DNA of 64,000 nucleotides from Brevundimonas sp. UBA7664 (GTDB lineage: Bacteria; Pseudomonadota; Alphaproteobacteria; Caulobacterales; Caulobacteraceae): positions 62,001 to 126,000 of the forward strand of contig NZ_DLHQ01000026.1 in the NCBI RefSeq assembly GCF_002483305.1. Reading direction: 5' to 3'. The notes under the pieces were generated by a model. The model searched no databases, had not been told where the DNA came from, and worked only from the letters and a program-made list of their open reading frames with translations. This document shows, piece by piece, positions 8,708 through 17,471 of the stretch (positions are counted from its first letter, which is position 1; the number at the start of each line of letters is the position of its first letter). The position numbers and the translations under genes were made by a program.

Positions 8708-9592
8708 ATGACCGCTCCCTTGTTCAAGGGCGTGATCACCGCCCTGATCACACCACTTCGTGACGGAAAGGTGGACGAAGCCGCCTTCACGCAACTTCTG
8801 GAACGCCAGATCGCCGCCGGCATCCACGGCGTCGTGCCGATGGGCACGACGGGCGAGAGCGCGTCCCTGACGCTCGACGAGCACAAGCGCGTGGTGGAGC
8901 TGTGCGTGCAGGTCGCGGCCGGACGGATCCGCGTGATCGCCGGCGCCGGCTCGTCGGCGACGGACAAGTCCATCGAGCTGGCGCGGTTCGCCAAGACCGT
9001 CGGCGCCGACGGCGCCCTGATCGTCACCCCCTATTACAACCGGCCCTCGCAGGCGGGCCTGGCCCTGCATTTCGAGGCGATCGCCGAGGCCGTCCAGCTT
9101 CCGGTGCTGCTGTACAACGTCCCCGGCCGGACCGGTGTGGACATGTCGAACGAGACGGTGGCCCGGCTGGCGGCGCATCCGAACATCGTCGGCATCAAGG
9201 ACGCGACCGGCGACCTGTCGCGGGTCAGCTGGATGCGGGCCAACATCGGCGGGCAGTTCGACCTGATCTCGGGCGACGACCCCAGCTACCTCGGCTACCA
9301 TGCCCAGGGCGGCGTGGGCGTGATCTCGGTGACGTCGAATGTTGCGCCGGAGGCCATGGTCGCCCTGCATGAGGCGGCGGCGGCGGGCGACTACGCCACG
9401 GCGCGCGACTGGCAGGACCGGCTGATCGGCCTGCACAAGGCGCTGTTCCTCGACAACTCGCCGGCGCCGACGAAATACGCCCTGTCGCGCCTGCAGCTGT
9501 GCGGCGAGGAGATCCGTCTGCCCCTGTCCCTGACGTCCGATGCGGTCAAGCCGGCCATCGACCGCGCCATGGCGGATGCGGGTCTGGGCTGA
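8708..9592 (+). CDS. dapA: 4-hydroxy-tetrahydrodipicolinate synthase
   Basis: A 294-residue TIM-barrel aldolase that condenses pyruvate with aspartate semialdehyde, the first committed step of the diaminopimelate/lysine pathway. The Schiff-base lysine is K164 in GIKDATGD; GTTGES (residues 47-52) binds the pyruvate carboxyl, and Y136 (LLYNVPGRTG) is the catalytic tyrosine. The length matches the family. Its TGA overlaps the smpB ATG by one base, so the two are probably cotranscribed. Confidence 0.97.
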   Translation: MTAPLFKGVITALITPLRDGKVDEAAFTQLLERQIAAGIHGVVPMGTTGESASLTLDEHKRVVELCVQVAAGRIRVIAGAGSSATDKSIELARFAKTVGADGALIVTPYYNRPSQAGLALHFEAIAEAVQLPVLLYNVPGRTGVDMSNETVARLAAHPNIVGIKDATGDLSRVSWMRANIGGQFDLISGDDPSYLGYHAQGGVGVISVTSNVAPEAMVALHEAAAAGDYATARDWQDRLIGLHKALFLDNSPAPTKYALSRLQLCGEEIRLPLSLTSDAVKPAIDRAMADAGLG

Positions 9593-10062
9593 TGGCTTCC
9601 ACGGCGCCGAAGATGAAGATCATCGCCGAGAACCGGCGGGCGAAATTCGACTATTTCCTCGAGGATTACATCGAGGCCGGCATCATGCTGCTCGGCACCG
9701 AGATCAAGGCGCTGCGCGACGGACGGGCCAATATCGCCGAGAGCTATGCAGCGGTGGAGGGGCGCGAGATCGTGCTCGTGAACGCCGACATCCCGCCCTA
9801 CAAACAGGCCAACCGCTTCAACCACGAGCCGCGCCGGCACCGGAAGCTGCTGCTGCACCGCAAGCAGATCGACAAGCTGATCGGCGCCGTCCAGCGCGAC
9901 GGCCAGACCATCATTCCGGTCAAGCTGTACCTGAACGAGGCGGGCAAGGCGAAGATCGAGATCGCCCTGGCTAAGGGCAAGAAGCTGCACGACAAGCGCG
10001 AGGCCACGGCCCAGCGCGACTGGCAGCGGGACAAGGCGCGACTGATGAAGGACCGGGGATAA
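9592..10062 (+). CDS. smpB: SsrA-binding protein SmpB
   Basis: A 156-residue RNA-binding protein that brings tmRNA to stalled ribosomes for trans-translation. The OB-fold core is seen as IIAENRRAKFDYFLEDYIEAG and LLGTEIKALRDGRANI; the basic C-terminal tail that enters the mRNA channel is KLHDKREATAQRDWQRDK. ATG 9592 is used because it overlaps the dapA stop and gives the usual N-terminus. Its partner RNA gene, ssrA, is at about 55.1 kb in this window. Confidence 0.97.
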   Translation: MASTAPKMKIIAENRRAKFDYFLEDYIEAGIMLLGTEIKALRDGRANIAESYAAVEGREIVLVNADIPPYKQANRFNHEPRRHRKLLLHRKQIDKLIGAVQRDGQTIIPVKLYLNEAGKAKIEIALAKGKKLHDKREATAQRDWQRDKARLMKDRG

Positions 10063-10072
10063 GGGCGAGTCG

Positions 10073-10435
10073 CTAGAGTTCCAGCCGCTCGCCGATGGAA
10101 TCGTTGGGGCCGCGCTTGACCACGAAGGACCCTGTTCTTGCGCCAAGGTTGTTCAGGGTCGGCTTGATGGCCTCGTACATCCGGTCGGCGCTCTCGCCGT
10201 AGATGTAGATGACGAAATAGCCGCCACCGATCTCGTGTCCATCCACGACACCGAGGGAGCCGACAGCCCGGCTGAGGGCGTCCTCAACCGGATACAGGGC
10301 GAACGTCTCGCCGCTCGCGCCGAACTCAGCGTCGGATAGTTTGAGATTCACCACGACCGCCTCATGGACGGGCGCCGTCGCGCATCCGGACGCGGCGACG
10401 GCGAGGCCGAACAGGACTGCTGCGATGCCGCGCAT
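10073..10435 (-). CDS. Small predicted lipoprotein, unknown function
   Basis: A 120-residue protein starting MRGIAAVLFGLAV with a signal peptide and lipobox-like ASGC, so it is probably lipid-anchored at Cys in the cell envelope. The mature part has alternating strands (YFVIYIYGESADRMYEAIKPTL). A second ATG lies four codons upstream (10447). I do not recognise the family. It stands alone between smpB (convergent) and a small membrane protein gene. Confidence 0.65.
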   Translation of the reverse strand: MRGIAAVLFGLAVAASGCATAPVHEAVVVNLKLSDAEFGASGETFALYPVEDALSRAVGSLGVVDGHEIGGGYFVIYIYGESADRMYEAIKPTLNNLGARTGSFVVKRGPNDSIGERLEL

Positions 10436-10517
10436 CTTCAACTCCACCCAAACCGAGGTTCAGAGACGATCGGCCGATCCGTCTGTCAAATCCGCGCCCG
10501 TTGGGTCCGCGGCGCGG

Positions 10518-10733
10518 TCAGCCCAACGGCGAGCCGAGATCGACGACCGGCTGGGCGTCCAGAACCCCCGGGGCTGGCGCCGTCATATAGGCTTCGATAC
10601 CGCCCGGACCCACGGAGGGCTGGCTCCATTGCTGGATCACCATCCCCATGGCGGCGATCAGGCCCGCCATCAGCAGCGCCCACAGCGCCGTCTTGCGTTC
10701 CTGAGGTGAGAAGACCCCGTTCGACCTACGCAT
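10518..10733 (-). CDS. Small membrane protein, unknown
   Basis: A 71-residue product from ATG 10733 (MRRSNGVFSPQERK) with one clear membrane helix, TALWALLMAGLIAAMGMVI, and a Pro/Gly-rich C-terminal tail. The frame is open for 35 codons upstream, but those residues are not hydrophobic or obviously conserved. Composition fits a single-pass inner-membrane protein. No family recognised. Confidence 0.45.
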   Translation of the reverse strand: MRRSNGVFSPQERKTALWALLMAGLIAAMGMVIQQWSQPSVGPGGIEAYMTAPAPGVLDAQPVVDLGSPLG

Positions 10734-10835
10734 CACAGCCCTCCAAAGCTGTTCGATCAACGCAAGGTACGCAGCACTGTTCCTGACCCCGGAGGGTACA
10801 CCCGCCGCCCACTGATTCGCGTTGCGGGAGAGCCA

Positions 10836-10856
10836 CACTCGCCGGTCAGGCGAGTG
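10836..10856 (-). terminator. Hairpin after the uracil-DNA glycosylase gene
   Basis: CACTCGCC-GGTCA-GGCGAGTG forms a perfect 8-base stem 6 bases past the UDG stop codon. No T-run follows on the minus strand, so it may act as a weak or factor-assisted terminator or protect the 3' end. Confidence 0.4.
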
Positions 10857-10862
10857 GGAGGG

Positions 10863-11567
10863 TCAGCTTTCGATGATCTGACGGGCGCGCCGGAACACCG
10901 CTTCGAACATGGCGGGGGTCAGCCGGCCGGTGTTCGTGTTGAGGCGGGAGCAGTGATAGCTGTTCAGGATCACATAGCCGCCAAGGTCGGCCTCGACGCC
11001 GTGCCCGGGGGGCGCCGCGGAGCCCTTGAGGCCCAGCGCCTTGAGCACATTGCGCCGCGACACGTCGCCGAGGGTGACAATGACCTTGAGCCGGGGCAGG
11101 GCGGCCAGCCGCGCGGTCAGGAAGGGACGGCAGGTGGCCTCCTCGGCCGGCAGCGGCTTGTTGCCGGGCGGGGCGCAGCGGACGGCGTTGGTGATCATGC
11201 AGTCGACCAGCTGAAGCGTGTCGTCGGGCCGCGCCTCGTACACGCCCGTGGCGAAGCCGGTCTTGATCAGCGTCTCGTAGAGAATCCAGCCCGCGCCGTC
11301 GCCGGTGAAGGGGCGGCCGGTCCGGTTGGCTCCGGTGCGGCCGGGAGCCAGGCCCGCGACCAGCAGCCGGGCGTCCGGGTCGCCGAAGGAGGGCGCCGGA
11401 CCGTTGAACCAGTCCGGGTTCTGGCGCTGGTTCTCACGACGGTATTCGACCAGGCGCGGGCACAGGGGACAGTCGCGGGGCGGTTCACAAGGGGCGATCG
11501 GCAAGGCGGGCGAATCCTTCGGCGACGGGCGGGCGCGCCGGCCTTCATTGGTGTAATATGCGGGCAT
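10863..11567 (-). CDS. Uracil-DNA glycosylase, family 5-like
   Basis: A 234-residue base-excision repair enzyme. Cysteines in PCEPPRDCPLCPRL plus a later Cys fit the iron-sulfur cluster of family 4/5 UDGs. Motif A is LAPGRTGANRTGRPFTGDGAG, close to the UdgB form; motif B is NSYHCSRLNTNTGRLT, where the usual His-Pro-Ser reads His-Cys-Ser. ATG 11567 gives MPAYYTNEG and lies on the same CATG as the divergent folK ATG. The frame is open far upstream but only as antisense to folK. Removes uracil, possibly also hypoxanthine or other deaminated bases as in UdgB. Confidence 0.85.
   Translation of the reverse strand: MPAYYTNEGRRARPSPKDSPALPIAPCEPPRDCPLCPRLVEYRRENQRQNPDWFNGPAPSFGDPDARLLVAGLAPGRTGANRTGRPFTGDGAGWILYETLIKTGFATGVYEARPDDTLQLVDCMITNAVRCAPPGNKPLPAEEATCRPFLTARLAALPRLKVIVTLGDVSRRNVLKALGLKGSAAPPGHGVEADLGGYVILNSYHCSRLNTNTGRLTPAMFEAVFRRARQIIES
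11554..11559 (+). promoter_or_regulatory. Possible -10 element for a leaderless folK transcript
   Basis: TAATAT ends 6 bases before the proposed folK ATG (11566), the spacing expected if transcription starts at the initiation codon. I see no good -35 box, and the same bases encode the Tyr-Tyr near the start of the divergent UDG, so this is tentative. Confidence 0.3.
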
Positions 11568-12123
11568 GGAAAAGCCCGGCCCGGAGAACACGGCGGCGCG
11601 GCCCGTCCCGTTCACCGGTGCGGAGGGGCTGGACGACGCCGTGGTCGTGGCCCTGGGCTGCAATGATCCGGGCGCATGGCGCGACTGCCGCCAGGCGCTG
11701 GAGGCGGCGCTGGCGCGGTTCCGGGCCGAAGGCATCGATGTGGTGGCGCGGTCGTCATGGTGGCGCTCGGTCGCCTGGCCGGATCCGAACGATCCGCCGT
11801 TCCTGAACGGGGTGGTGATCGTCCACACCGCCCACGGTCCGCACGAACTGATGGCGGCCCTCGGCCGGATCGAGGACGCGTTCGGCCGCCAGCGCGCCGC
11901 CGCCAACGCCCCGCGGACCCTCGATCTCGACCTGATCGCCTATGGTCGCACGACCGGCGACCTGGCGGGCCTGATCCTGCCGCACCCGCGCGCGGCGGTG
12001 CGGAAGTTCGTGATGGGCCCGCTGGCGGAGATCGCGCCGGGGTGGCGGCATCCGGACGGGCAGACGGCCCTGGCGCTGGCCGAGCGAGCCTCCGTGGGAA
12101 ATGACGCGACCCCGCTGCCGTGA
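11566..12123 (+). CDS. folK: 2-amino-4-hydroxy-6-hydroxymethyldihydropteridine pyrophosphokinase
   Basis: A 185-residue HPPK that transfers pyrophosphate from ATP to the pterin in folate synthesis. VVVALGCND is the N-terminal strand, FLNGVVIV and ALGRIEDAFGR follow, and the PROSITE-type signature appears as RTLDLDLIAYG with LPHPRAAVRKFVMGPLAEI after it. The protein starts with about 23 extra residues (MEKPGPEN...) before the family's usual first strand, so the true start may be internal. The ATG overlaps the divergent UDG ATG. Confidence 0.93.
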   Translation: MEKPGPENTAARPVPFTGAEGLDDAVVVALGCNDPGAWRDCRQALEAALARFRAEGIDVVARSSWWRSVAWPDPNDPPFLNGVVIVHTAHGPHELMAALGRIEDAFGRQRAAANAPRTLDLDLIAYGRTTGDLAGLILPHPRAAVRKFVMGPLAEIAPGWRHPDGQTALALAERASVGNDATPLP

Positions 12124-12147
12124 CGCCTCATTCCCGCCCATGCGGCG

Positions 12148-12174
12148 TTGCACAATTGAGGCTGACCCTATAGT
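12148..12174 (+). promoter_or_regulatory. Candidate sigma70-type promoter for rpoZ-spoT
   Basis: TTGCAC (12148-12153) and TATAGT (12169-12174) are separated by 15 bases, slightly short of the usual 17, and precede the rpoZ ATG by 35 bases in an otherwise gene-free stretch. Confidence 0.35.
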
Positions 12175-12208
12175 TTGTGCGGTTCTCCCCCCGCGCCCGA
12201 GGATATTC

Positions 12209-12568
12209 ATGGCTCGCGTCACTGTCGAAGACTGCATCGAGAAGGTGCCGAACCGGTTCGGCCTGGTTCTGCTGGCGGGCAACCGCGCCCGCGCCATCGC
12301 CAACGGCGCGCCGCTGACCCTCGATCGGGACAACGACAAGAACCCCGTCGTCGCCCTGCGCGAACTGGCCGACTCCACCGTCGCGCCGGAAGAGCTGCGC
12401 GAGACGGTGATCGTCGCCCTGCAACGCGTCGACGAGCGCACCGAAGCCGAGGACGAGGCCGAAATCGTGGGCCTGCTGGCTGAACCCCAGCACATGAACA
12501 TGGCCGAAGCCGAGCTGATCCGCGCGCTGCAAAGCGACCGCGACGGCGGGCAGGAGGAACGCTACTGA
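12209..12568 (+). CDS. rpoZ: RNA polymerase omega subunit
   Basis: A 119-residue omega subunit that binds the C-terminal tail of beta' and helps assemble RNA polymerase. The N-terminus MARVTVEDCIEKVPNRFGLV and VLLAGNRARAIANGA are the conserved core; KNPVVALRELAD is the third motif. ATG 12209 is fixed by this N-terminus. It lies directly ahead of the (p)ppGpp synthetase gene, a conserved pairing, and omega contributes to one ppGpp site on RNA polymerase in other proteobacteria. Confidence 0.96.
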   Translation: MARVTVEDCIEKVPNRFGLVLLAGNRARAIANGAPLTLDRDNDKNPVVALRELADSTVAPEELRETVIVALQRVDERTEAEDEAEIVGLLAEPQHMNMAEAELIRALQSDRDGGQEERY

Positions 12569-12669
12569 CGGCGGAACCCGCCAACGGTATCACCATCCTG
12601 CCGGCGCGGCAGCCCGCGCCGACGCCCGAACCCGCCAATCTCAATGACCCCGGCGGTCCGCGCCCTCAT

Positions 12670-14856
12670 GTGGACGCGGACTTCCATCCCCGCTCGCGGG
12701 TGCTGCGCCAGTTCGAACTGGTCGAGGCGGTTCGCGCCTATGATCCCACCGCGGACGAGGCGCTGCTGAACCGCGCCTATGTCTATGCGATGAAGATGCA
12801 CGGCTCGCAGCTGCGGGCCTCCGGCGATCCCTATTTCGCCCATCCGATCCAGGTCGCGGGCATCCTGACCGACTACCGGCTCGACACCGCCACCATCGTC
12901 ACCGCCCTGCTGCATGATGTAGTCGAGGACACCTCGGCCACACGTGACGACATCGCCGGCATGTTCGGCGAGGAGATCGCCTCGCTGGTCGAGGGGGTCA
13001 CGAAGCTGTCGCGGCTGGAGCTTCAGGCCGAGCATACGCGCCAGGCCGAGAACCTGCGCAAATTCATCCTCGCCATCTCCAAGGACGTCCGCGTCCTGCT
13101 GGTGAAGCTGGCCGACCGTCTGCACAACATGCGGACCCTGAAATACGTCAAGCCGGAGAAGCGCGAGCGCATCTCCCGCGAGACCCTCGAGGTCTACGCC
13201 CCGCTCGGCCGGTCGATCGGCATCCATTCGATCGCCTCCGAGCTTGAGGAGCTGGCGTTCGAGCATCTGAACCCGACGGCCCGCACCGCCATCGAGCGGC
13301 GGCTGGAGGCGCTGAAGCTGGAGCACGGCCGCGCCATCGACGGGGTCTCCCGCGAGGTCGAGCGCGTGCTGGAAGAGGCCGGGGTCCACGCCCAGGTGTT
13401 CGGCCGGCAGAAGACGCCCTATTCGATCTGGCGCAAGCTGCAGCGCAAGTCGGTGGGCTTCTCGTCCCTGTCCGACATCTACGGCTTCCGCGTCATCGTC
13501 GAGGCCGAGGACGACTGCTACCGCGCCCTGGGGGTGATCCACCGCGCCTGGCCCATGGTGCCGGAGCGGTTCAAGGACTTCATCTCCACGCCCAAGTCGA
13601 ACAACTACCGCTCGCTGCACACGACCGTGGTCGGGCCGTCGGGTCTGCGCATCGAGATGCAGATCCGCACCGAACCGATGGACCGGGTCGCCGAGGACGG
13701 TGTGGCGGCGCACTGGGCCTACAAGAACAAGTCCTACGGCTTCGACCGCGAGGCCATGGAGGCCGACGGCGGCCGCGACCCGCTGCAGAACCTGCGCCAC
13801 CTGGTCCAGGTGATCGAGCACGGCGAGGGCGGCGAGGACTGGGTCGAACACGCCAAGCTGGAGATGTATCTCGAGCAGGTCTTCGTCTTCACGCCCAAGG
13901 GATCGCTGATCACCCTGCCGCGCGGGGGCATGGCGCTGGACTTCGCCTACGCCGTCCACACCGAGGTCGGCGATACGGCCGTGGGGGTCAAGATCAACGG
14001 CGAGCTCAAGCCGATGCGGACCCAGCTACAGAACGGCGACGTGGTCGAGATTGTGCGCGGAGCCAAGCGCGAGATCCCGGTCGACTGGCGCTCCCTGACC
14101 GTCACCGGCCGGGCGCGCTCGGCGATCCGCCGACATATCCGCACCTCCGAGCGCGGCGAGTTCCAGAAACTGGGCCGGGCGACGCTGGATCAGACCCTGT
14201 CACGCGCCGGCAAGACCCTGGCCGAGGTGTCGCTGAAAGCCATGCTGGAGACCTTCGCCTTCGCGTCCGAGGAGGATCTGTACGAAGCGATCGGGCGCGG
14301 CCGGGTTTCGGCGGCCAAGGTCGGCGAGACCCTGTTCCCGGCGCTGAAGGGCCGGCTGAAGGCCGGGCCCGACCGGAAACGCATCGGCGACGAACAGGCG
14401 CGTCTGTTCGTGCGCGGCGGCGGACTGACGCCGGGCATCAGCGTCCATTTCGGACACTGCTGCTCGCCTGTGCCCGGCGACCGCATCGTCGGCATTCTCG
14501 AGCCCGAGGCCGGACTGACGGTCCACACCATCGACTGCCAGCAACTGGCGGAGTACGCCGACGACGACTCGGTCTGGCAGGACCTGCAATGGACGCCCCA
14601 GGCCGAGCAGGGGGCGGTCGCCTCGGCCCGGATCCGCGCCACCATCAAGAATGCGCCGGGCGTTCTGGGCCAGGTCGCCACCATCATCGGCGAGGCCGGC
14701 GGCAACATCCTCAATCTGGTCATGAGCCACCGACAGCAGGACTTCTTCGACGTCGACATCGACATGGAGGTCGAGGACGCCAAACACGCCACCGCCATCA
14801 TGGCGGCGCTGCGGACCAATCCGTCAGTGGACACCGTCGAACGGGCGCGGGGGTGA
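12670..14856 (+). CDS. spoT: Bifunctional (p)ppGpp synthetase/hydrolase (Rel/SpoT family)
   Basis: A long RSH protein of about 728 residues controlling the stringent response. The hydrolase HD domain is near the N-terminus (YFAHPIQVAG, TALLHDVVEDT); the synthetase domain has SDIYGFRVIVEAEDDC, KSNNYRSLHTTV and EMQIRTEPMD; a TGS domain (VFVFTPKGSLITLP) and a C-terminal ACT domain (FFDVDIDMEVED) follow. An intact HDxxED indicates active hydrolysis. The start is the GTG at 12670; the frame stays open upstream to the rpoZ stop with coding-like composition, so an earlier start is possible. Its stop overlaps the LOG gene start. Confidence 0.95.
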   Translation: MDADFHPRSRVLRQFELVEAVRAYDPTADEALLNRAYVYAMKMHGSQLRASGDPYFAHPIQVAGILTDYRLDTATIVTALLHDVVEDTSATRDDIAGMFGEEIASLVEGVTKLSRLELQAEHTRQAENLRKFILAISKDVRVLLVKLADRLHNMRTLKYVKPEKRERISRETLEVYAPLGRSIGIHSIASELEELAFEHLNPTARTAIERRLEALKLEHGRAIDGVSREVERVLEEAGVHAQVFGRQKTPYSIWRKLQRKSVGFSSLSDIYGFRVIVEAEDDCYRALGVIHRAWPMVPERFKDFISTPKSNNYRSLHTTVVGPSGLRIEMQIRTEPMDRVAEDGVAAHWAYKNKSYGFDREAMEADGGRDPLQNLRHLVQVIEHGEGGEDWVEHAKLEMYLEQVFVFTPKGSLITLPRGGMALDFAYAVHTEVGDTAVGVKINGELKPMRTQLQNGDVVEIVRGAKREIPVDWRSLTVTGRARSAIRRHIRTSERGEFQKLGRATLDQTLSRAGKTLAEVSLKAMLETFAFASEEDLYEAIGRGRVSAAKVGETLFPALKGRLKAGPDRKRIGDEQARLFVRGGGLTPGISVHFGHCCSPVPGDRIVGILEPEAGLTVHTIDCQQLAEYADDDSVWQDLQWTPQAEQGAVASARIRATIKNAPGVLGQVATIIGEAGGNILNLVMSHRQQDFFDVDIDMEVEDAKHATAIMAALRTNPSVDTVERARG

Positions 14857-15632
14857 GCGACCCGGCGGCCGCCGGCCTGAACGCCGCCCAGAGGGCCTCG
14901 CCCTCTTACCGGCTCGCGGCCTTCGACCAGGATTTCCTGCTCAGCGACCCGATGCGCGGCGTGCGCTTCCTGATGGAGTACGCCAAGGCCGAGAGCGCCC
15001 TGCGCGCCTGGGGCGTACGCTCCACCCTCGTGGTGTTCGGCAGCGCCCGGATCGGTGAGAACGGCGACGGTCAGCACAGCCGCTGGTACGCCGAGGCGCG
15101 TGCGTTCGGCCGGCTGGCTTCGGAACGCGGCGGGGCGCTGCACGGTCCGAACGGCCAGCCCCGGGACAATGTCATCGCCACCGGCGGCGGTCCGGGGATC
15201 ATGGGGGCAGCCAACCGCGGCGCCCATGATGTCGGCGCCCCGTCGATCGGCTTCAACATCACCCTGCCGAACGAGCAGGAGCCCAACCCCTGGTCGACGC
15301 CCGAACTGACCTTCCGCTTCCACTATTTCGCCATGCGCAAGATGCACCTGGCGATGCGGGCCAACGCCCTGGTGGTCTTCCCCGGCGGCTTCGGCACCTT
15401 TGACGAACTGTTCGAGCTTCTGACCCTGCGCCAGACCGACAAGTCGCCCGCCATTCCCATCGTGCTGTTCGACGAGGGCTACTGGCGATCGGTGATCAAT
15501 TTCGACGCCCTGGTCCAGCATGGCATGATCGCCCCCGGGGACCTCGAGCTGTTCCGCTTCGCCGAGGACGCCGAGGGCGTGTGGCAGGCCCTGCTGGCCG
15601 GAGGGCTGAAGCCGGGCGAAAACATCGAATGA
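14853..15632 (+). CDS. LOG-family protein (nucleotide phosphoribohydrolase-like)
   Basis: A 259-residue Rossmann-fold protein of the TIGR00730/LOG family, whose members cleave cytokinin or purine nucleoside monophosphates. IATGGGPGIMGAANRGA and VVFPGGFGTFDELFELLT (PGGxGTxxE) are the defining motifs. GTG 14853 overlaps the spoT stop (GTGA). The N-terminal region of about 60 residues before the fold is longer than in plant LOG and typical of the larger bacterial group. Substrate in this organism is unknown; AMP is the usual candidate. Confidence 0.88.
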   Translation: MSDPAAAGLNAAQRASPSYRLAAFDQDFLLSDPMRGVRFLMEYAKAESALRAWGVRSTLVVFGSARIGENGDGQHSRWYAEARAFGRLASERGGALHGPNGQPRDNVIATGGGPGIMGAANRGAHDVGAPSIGFNITLPNEQEPNPWSTPELTFRFHYFAMRKMHLAMRANALVVFPGGFGTFDELFELLTLRQTDKSPAIPIVLFDEGYWRSVINFDALVQHGMIAPGDLELFRFAEDAEGVWQALLAGGLKPGENIE

Positions 15633-15681
15633 CCCGGGCGGACGGCTTCTGTTGCGGCCACGGCTGAGCTAGAGACCAGCC

Positions 15682-16272
15682 ATGACCTCAGACGACGTTC
15701 TCGACGAATTCCGCGGCGCCGGCGCCCTGCGCGAAGGCCATTTCGTGCTGTCCTCGGGACTGCACAGCCCCGTCTTCCTGCAGAAGAACCTGGTCTTCAT
15801 GGATACGGCCCGCTGCGCCCGCCTGTGCAAGGCGCTGGCGGAGAAGATCACGGCGGCGGTCGGGCCGGTCGATGTGGCGATCTCGCCCGCCGTCGGCGGC
15901 ATCATCCCCGGCTATGAGACCGCCCGCTGGCTGGGCGTGCCGTCGATGTATGTCGAGCGCGAGGGCGGCACGTTCAAACTGCGCCGCGGCTTCCACGTCG
16001 AGCCGGGCCAGAAGGTCGTCATGGTCGAGGACATCGTCACCACGGGGCTGAGCTCGCGCGAATGCATCGCGGCCATCGAGGCGGCGGGTGGAACGGTTGT
16101 TGCGGCGGCCTGTATCGTCGACCGATCGGGCGGACGGGCCGATGTCGGCGTGCCGCTGGTGGCGCTGGCGACGCTGGACGTGCCGGCCTATCCGGCCGAC
16201 GCCCTGCCGCCCGAACTGGCCGCCCTGCCGGTCGAGGATCCCGGCAGCCGCCGGCTGGCGAGCAAGGGTTAG
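15682..16272 (+). CDS. pyrE: Orotate phosphoribosyltransferase
   Basis: A 196-residue type I phosphoribosyltransferase that makes OMP from orotate and PRPP in pyrimidine synthesis. The PRPP-binding motif is VVMVEDIVTTGLS; GHFVLSSGLHS is the N-terminal orotate-site region and SPAVGGIIPG the pyrophosphate loop. It follows the LOG gene by about 50 bases and precedes pdxJ by 4, as part of the housekeeping operon. Confidence 0.96.
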   Translation: MTSDDVLDEFRGAGALREGHFVLSSGLHSPVFLQKNLVFMDTARCARLCKALAEKITAAVGPVDVAISPAVGGIIPGYETARWLGVPSMYVEREGGTFKLRRGFHVEPGQKVVMVEDIVTTGLSSRECIAAIEAAGGTVVAAACIVDRSGGRADVGVPLVALATLDVPAYPADALPPELAALPVEDPGSRRLASKG

Positions 16273-16276
16273 ACCG

Positions 16277-17014
16277 ATGACCTCTCCGGTGCGCCTTGGC
16301 GTCAATATCGACCATGTGGCGACGGTGCGGAATGCCCGGGGCGGGGTGCATCCCGATCCTGTGCGGGCCGCACGCGAGGCGCTGGCGGCCGGGGCGGACG
16401 GCATTACGGCTCACCTCCGTGAGGACCGGCGCCACATCACCGACCCGGACATCGAGGCTCTGAGCCTGTTGTGCGCCGAGGCCGGGCGGCCCCTCAACCT
16501 CGAGATGGCGGTCACCGACGAGATGCTGGCCATCGCCCTCCGGCACCGGCCGCACGCCGCCTGCCTGGTGCCCGAACGGCGCGAGGAGGTGACGACCGAG
16601 GGCGGGCTGGCGGTGGCGTGTCATGAGGCGCGGATCGCGCCGGTGGCGAAGGCGCTGGCCGGGGCCGGAATCCGGGTCTCGCTGTTCATCGAGCCGGCGC
16701 CGGAGCAGGTCGACGCCGCCCATGCGGTGGGGGCGCAGGTCGTGGAGTTCCACACGGGCCGCTACTGTCACCTGTCCGGGGACGACCGGGCCGTGGAGTT
16801 CGAGCGGCTGCAGACGGCGGCGACGCGGGCCTTCGACCTTGGACTGGAGGTCCATGCGGGCCACGGGCTCGACTATGTGACCGCCGCCGACATGCTGGCC
16901 ATCGCCGAGGTGCGCGAGCTCAACATCGGCCATTTCCTGATCGGCGAGGCCTTGTTCGTCGGCCTGACCACGGCCGTCCACCGGATGCGCGCGGCCATGG
17001 AAGCGGCCGCATGA
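16277..17014 (+). CDS. pdxJ: Pyridoxine 5'-phosphate synthase
   Basis: A 245-residue TIM-barrel enzyme that condenses deoxyxylulose 5-phosphate with 3-amino-2-oxopropyl phosphate to form vitamin B6. LGVNIDHVATVRNARGG is the classic N-terminal signature; ITAHLREDRRHI and VEFHTGRYC carry the phosphate-binding and active-site residues, and VHAGHGLDYV and ELNIGHFLIGEAL are the C-terminal motifs. ATG 16277 gives the normal N-terminus. It overlaps acpS by 4 bases. Confidence 0.97.
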   Translation: MTSPVRLGVNIDHVATVRNARGGVHPDPVRAAREALAAGADGITAHLREDRRHITDPDIEALSLLCAEAGRPLNLEMAVTDEMLAIALRHRPHAACLVPERREEVTTEGGLAVACHEARIAPVAKALAGAGIRVSLFIEPAPEQVDAAHAVGAQVVEFHTGRYCHLSGDDRAVEFERLQTAATRAFDLGLEVHAGHGLDYVTAADMLAIAEVRELNIGHFLIGEALFVGLTTAVHRMRAAMEAAA

Positions 17015-17412
17015 TCGTCGGCGTCGGCGCCGACCTGACCGACATTCGGCGCATCCAGACCTCGCTGGACCGGTTCGGCGACCGGTTCAGAGCGCGCTGT
17101 TTCACCGACGTCGAGCGCGCCCGATCGGACCGCAAGCCCGACCCGGCCTGGAGCTACGCCAAGCGGTTCGCGGCCAAGGAGGCGTGCGCCAAGGCGCTGG
17201 GCACCGGCATGCGAAGGGACGTCTACTGGCGCGACATGGGGGTGGTGAACATGCGTTCCGGCCAGCCGACCCTGGCGCTGACCGGACACGCCGCGGAACA
17301 CCTGTCCAGGCTGACACCGCCCGGTCACGAAGCGCGGATACATCTGACGCTGAGCGACGAACACCCCTACGCACTCGCCTTCGTGGTGATCGAAGCCTTG
17401 CCGATAGCTTAA
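17011..17412 (+). CDS. acpS: Holo-[acyl-carrier-protein] synthase
   Basis: A 133-residue phosphopantetheinyl transferase that activates acyl carrier protein. The N-terminal GVGADLTDIRRI holds the metal-binding Asp, and RFAAKEACAKALGTG holds the catalytic Glu-Lys pair. The start overlaps the pdxJ stop by 4 bases. It sits between pdxJ and lepB, as is usual in alphaproteobacteria. Length matches the family. Confidence 0.96.
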   Translation: MIVGVGADLTDIRRIQTSLDRFGDRFRARCFTDVERARSDRKPDPAWSYAKRFAAKEACAKALGTGMRRDVYWRDMGVVNMRSGQPTLALTGHAAEHLSRLTPPGHEARIHLTLSDEHPYALAFVVIEALPIA

Positions 17413-17471
17413 TCACGTTATACCGATTTCGCCGCAAAGACCGCGGATAGCGGCTGGGGGACAGAGTCACG

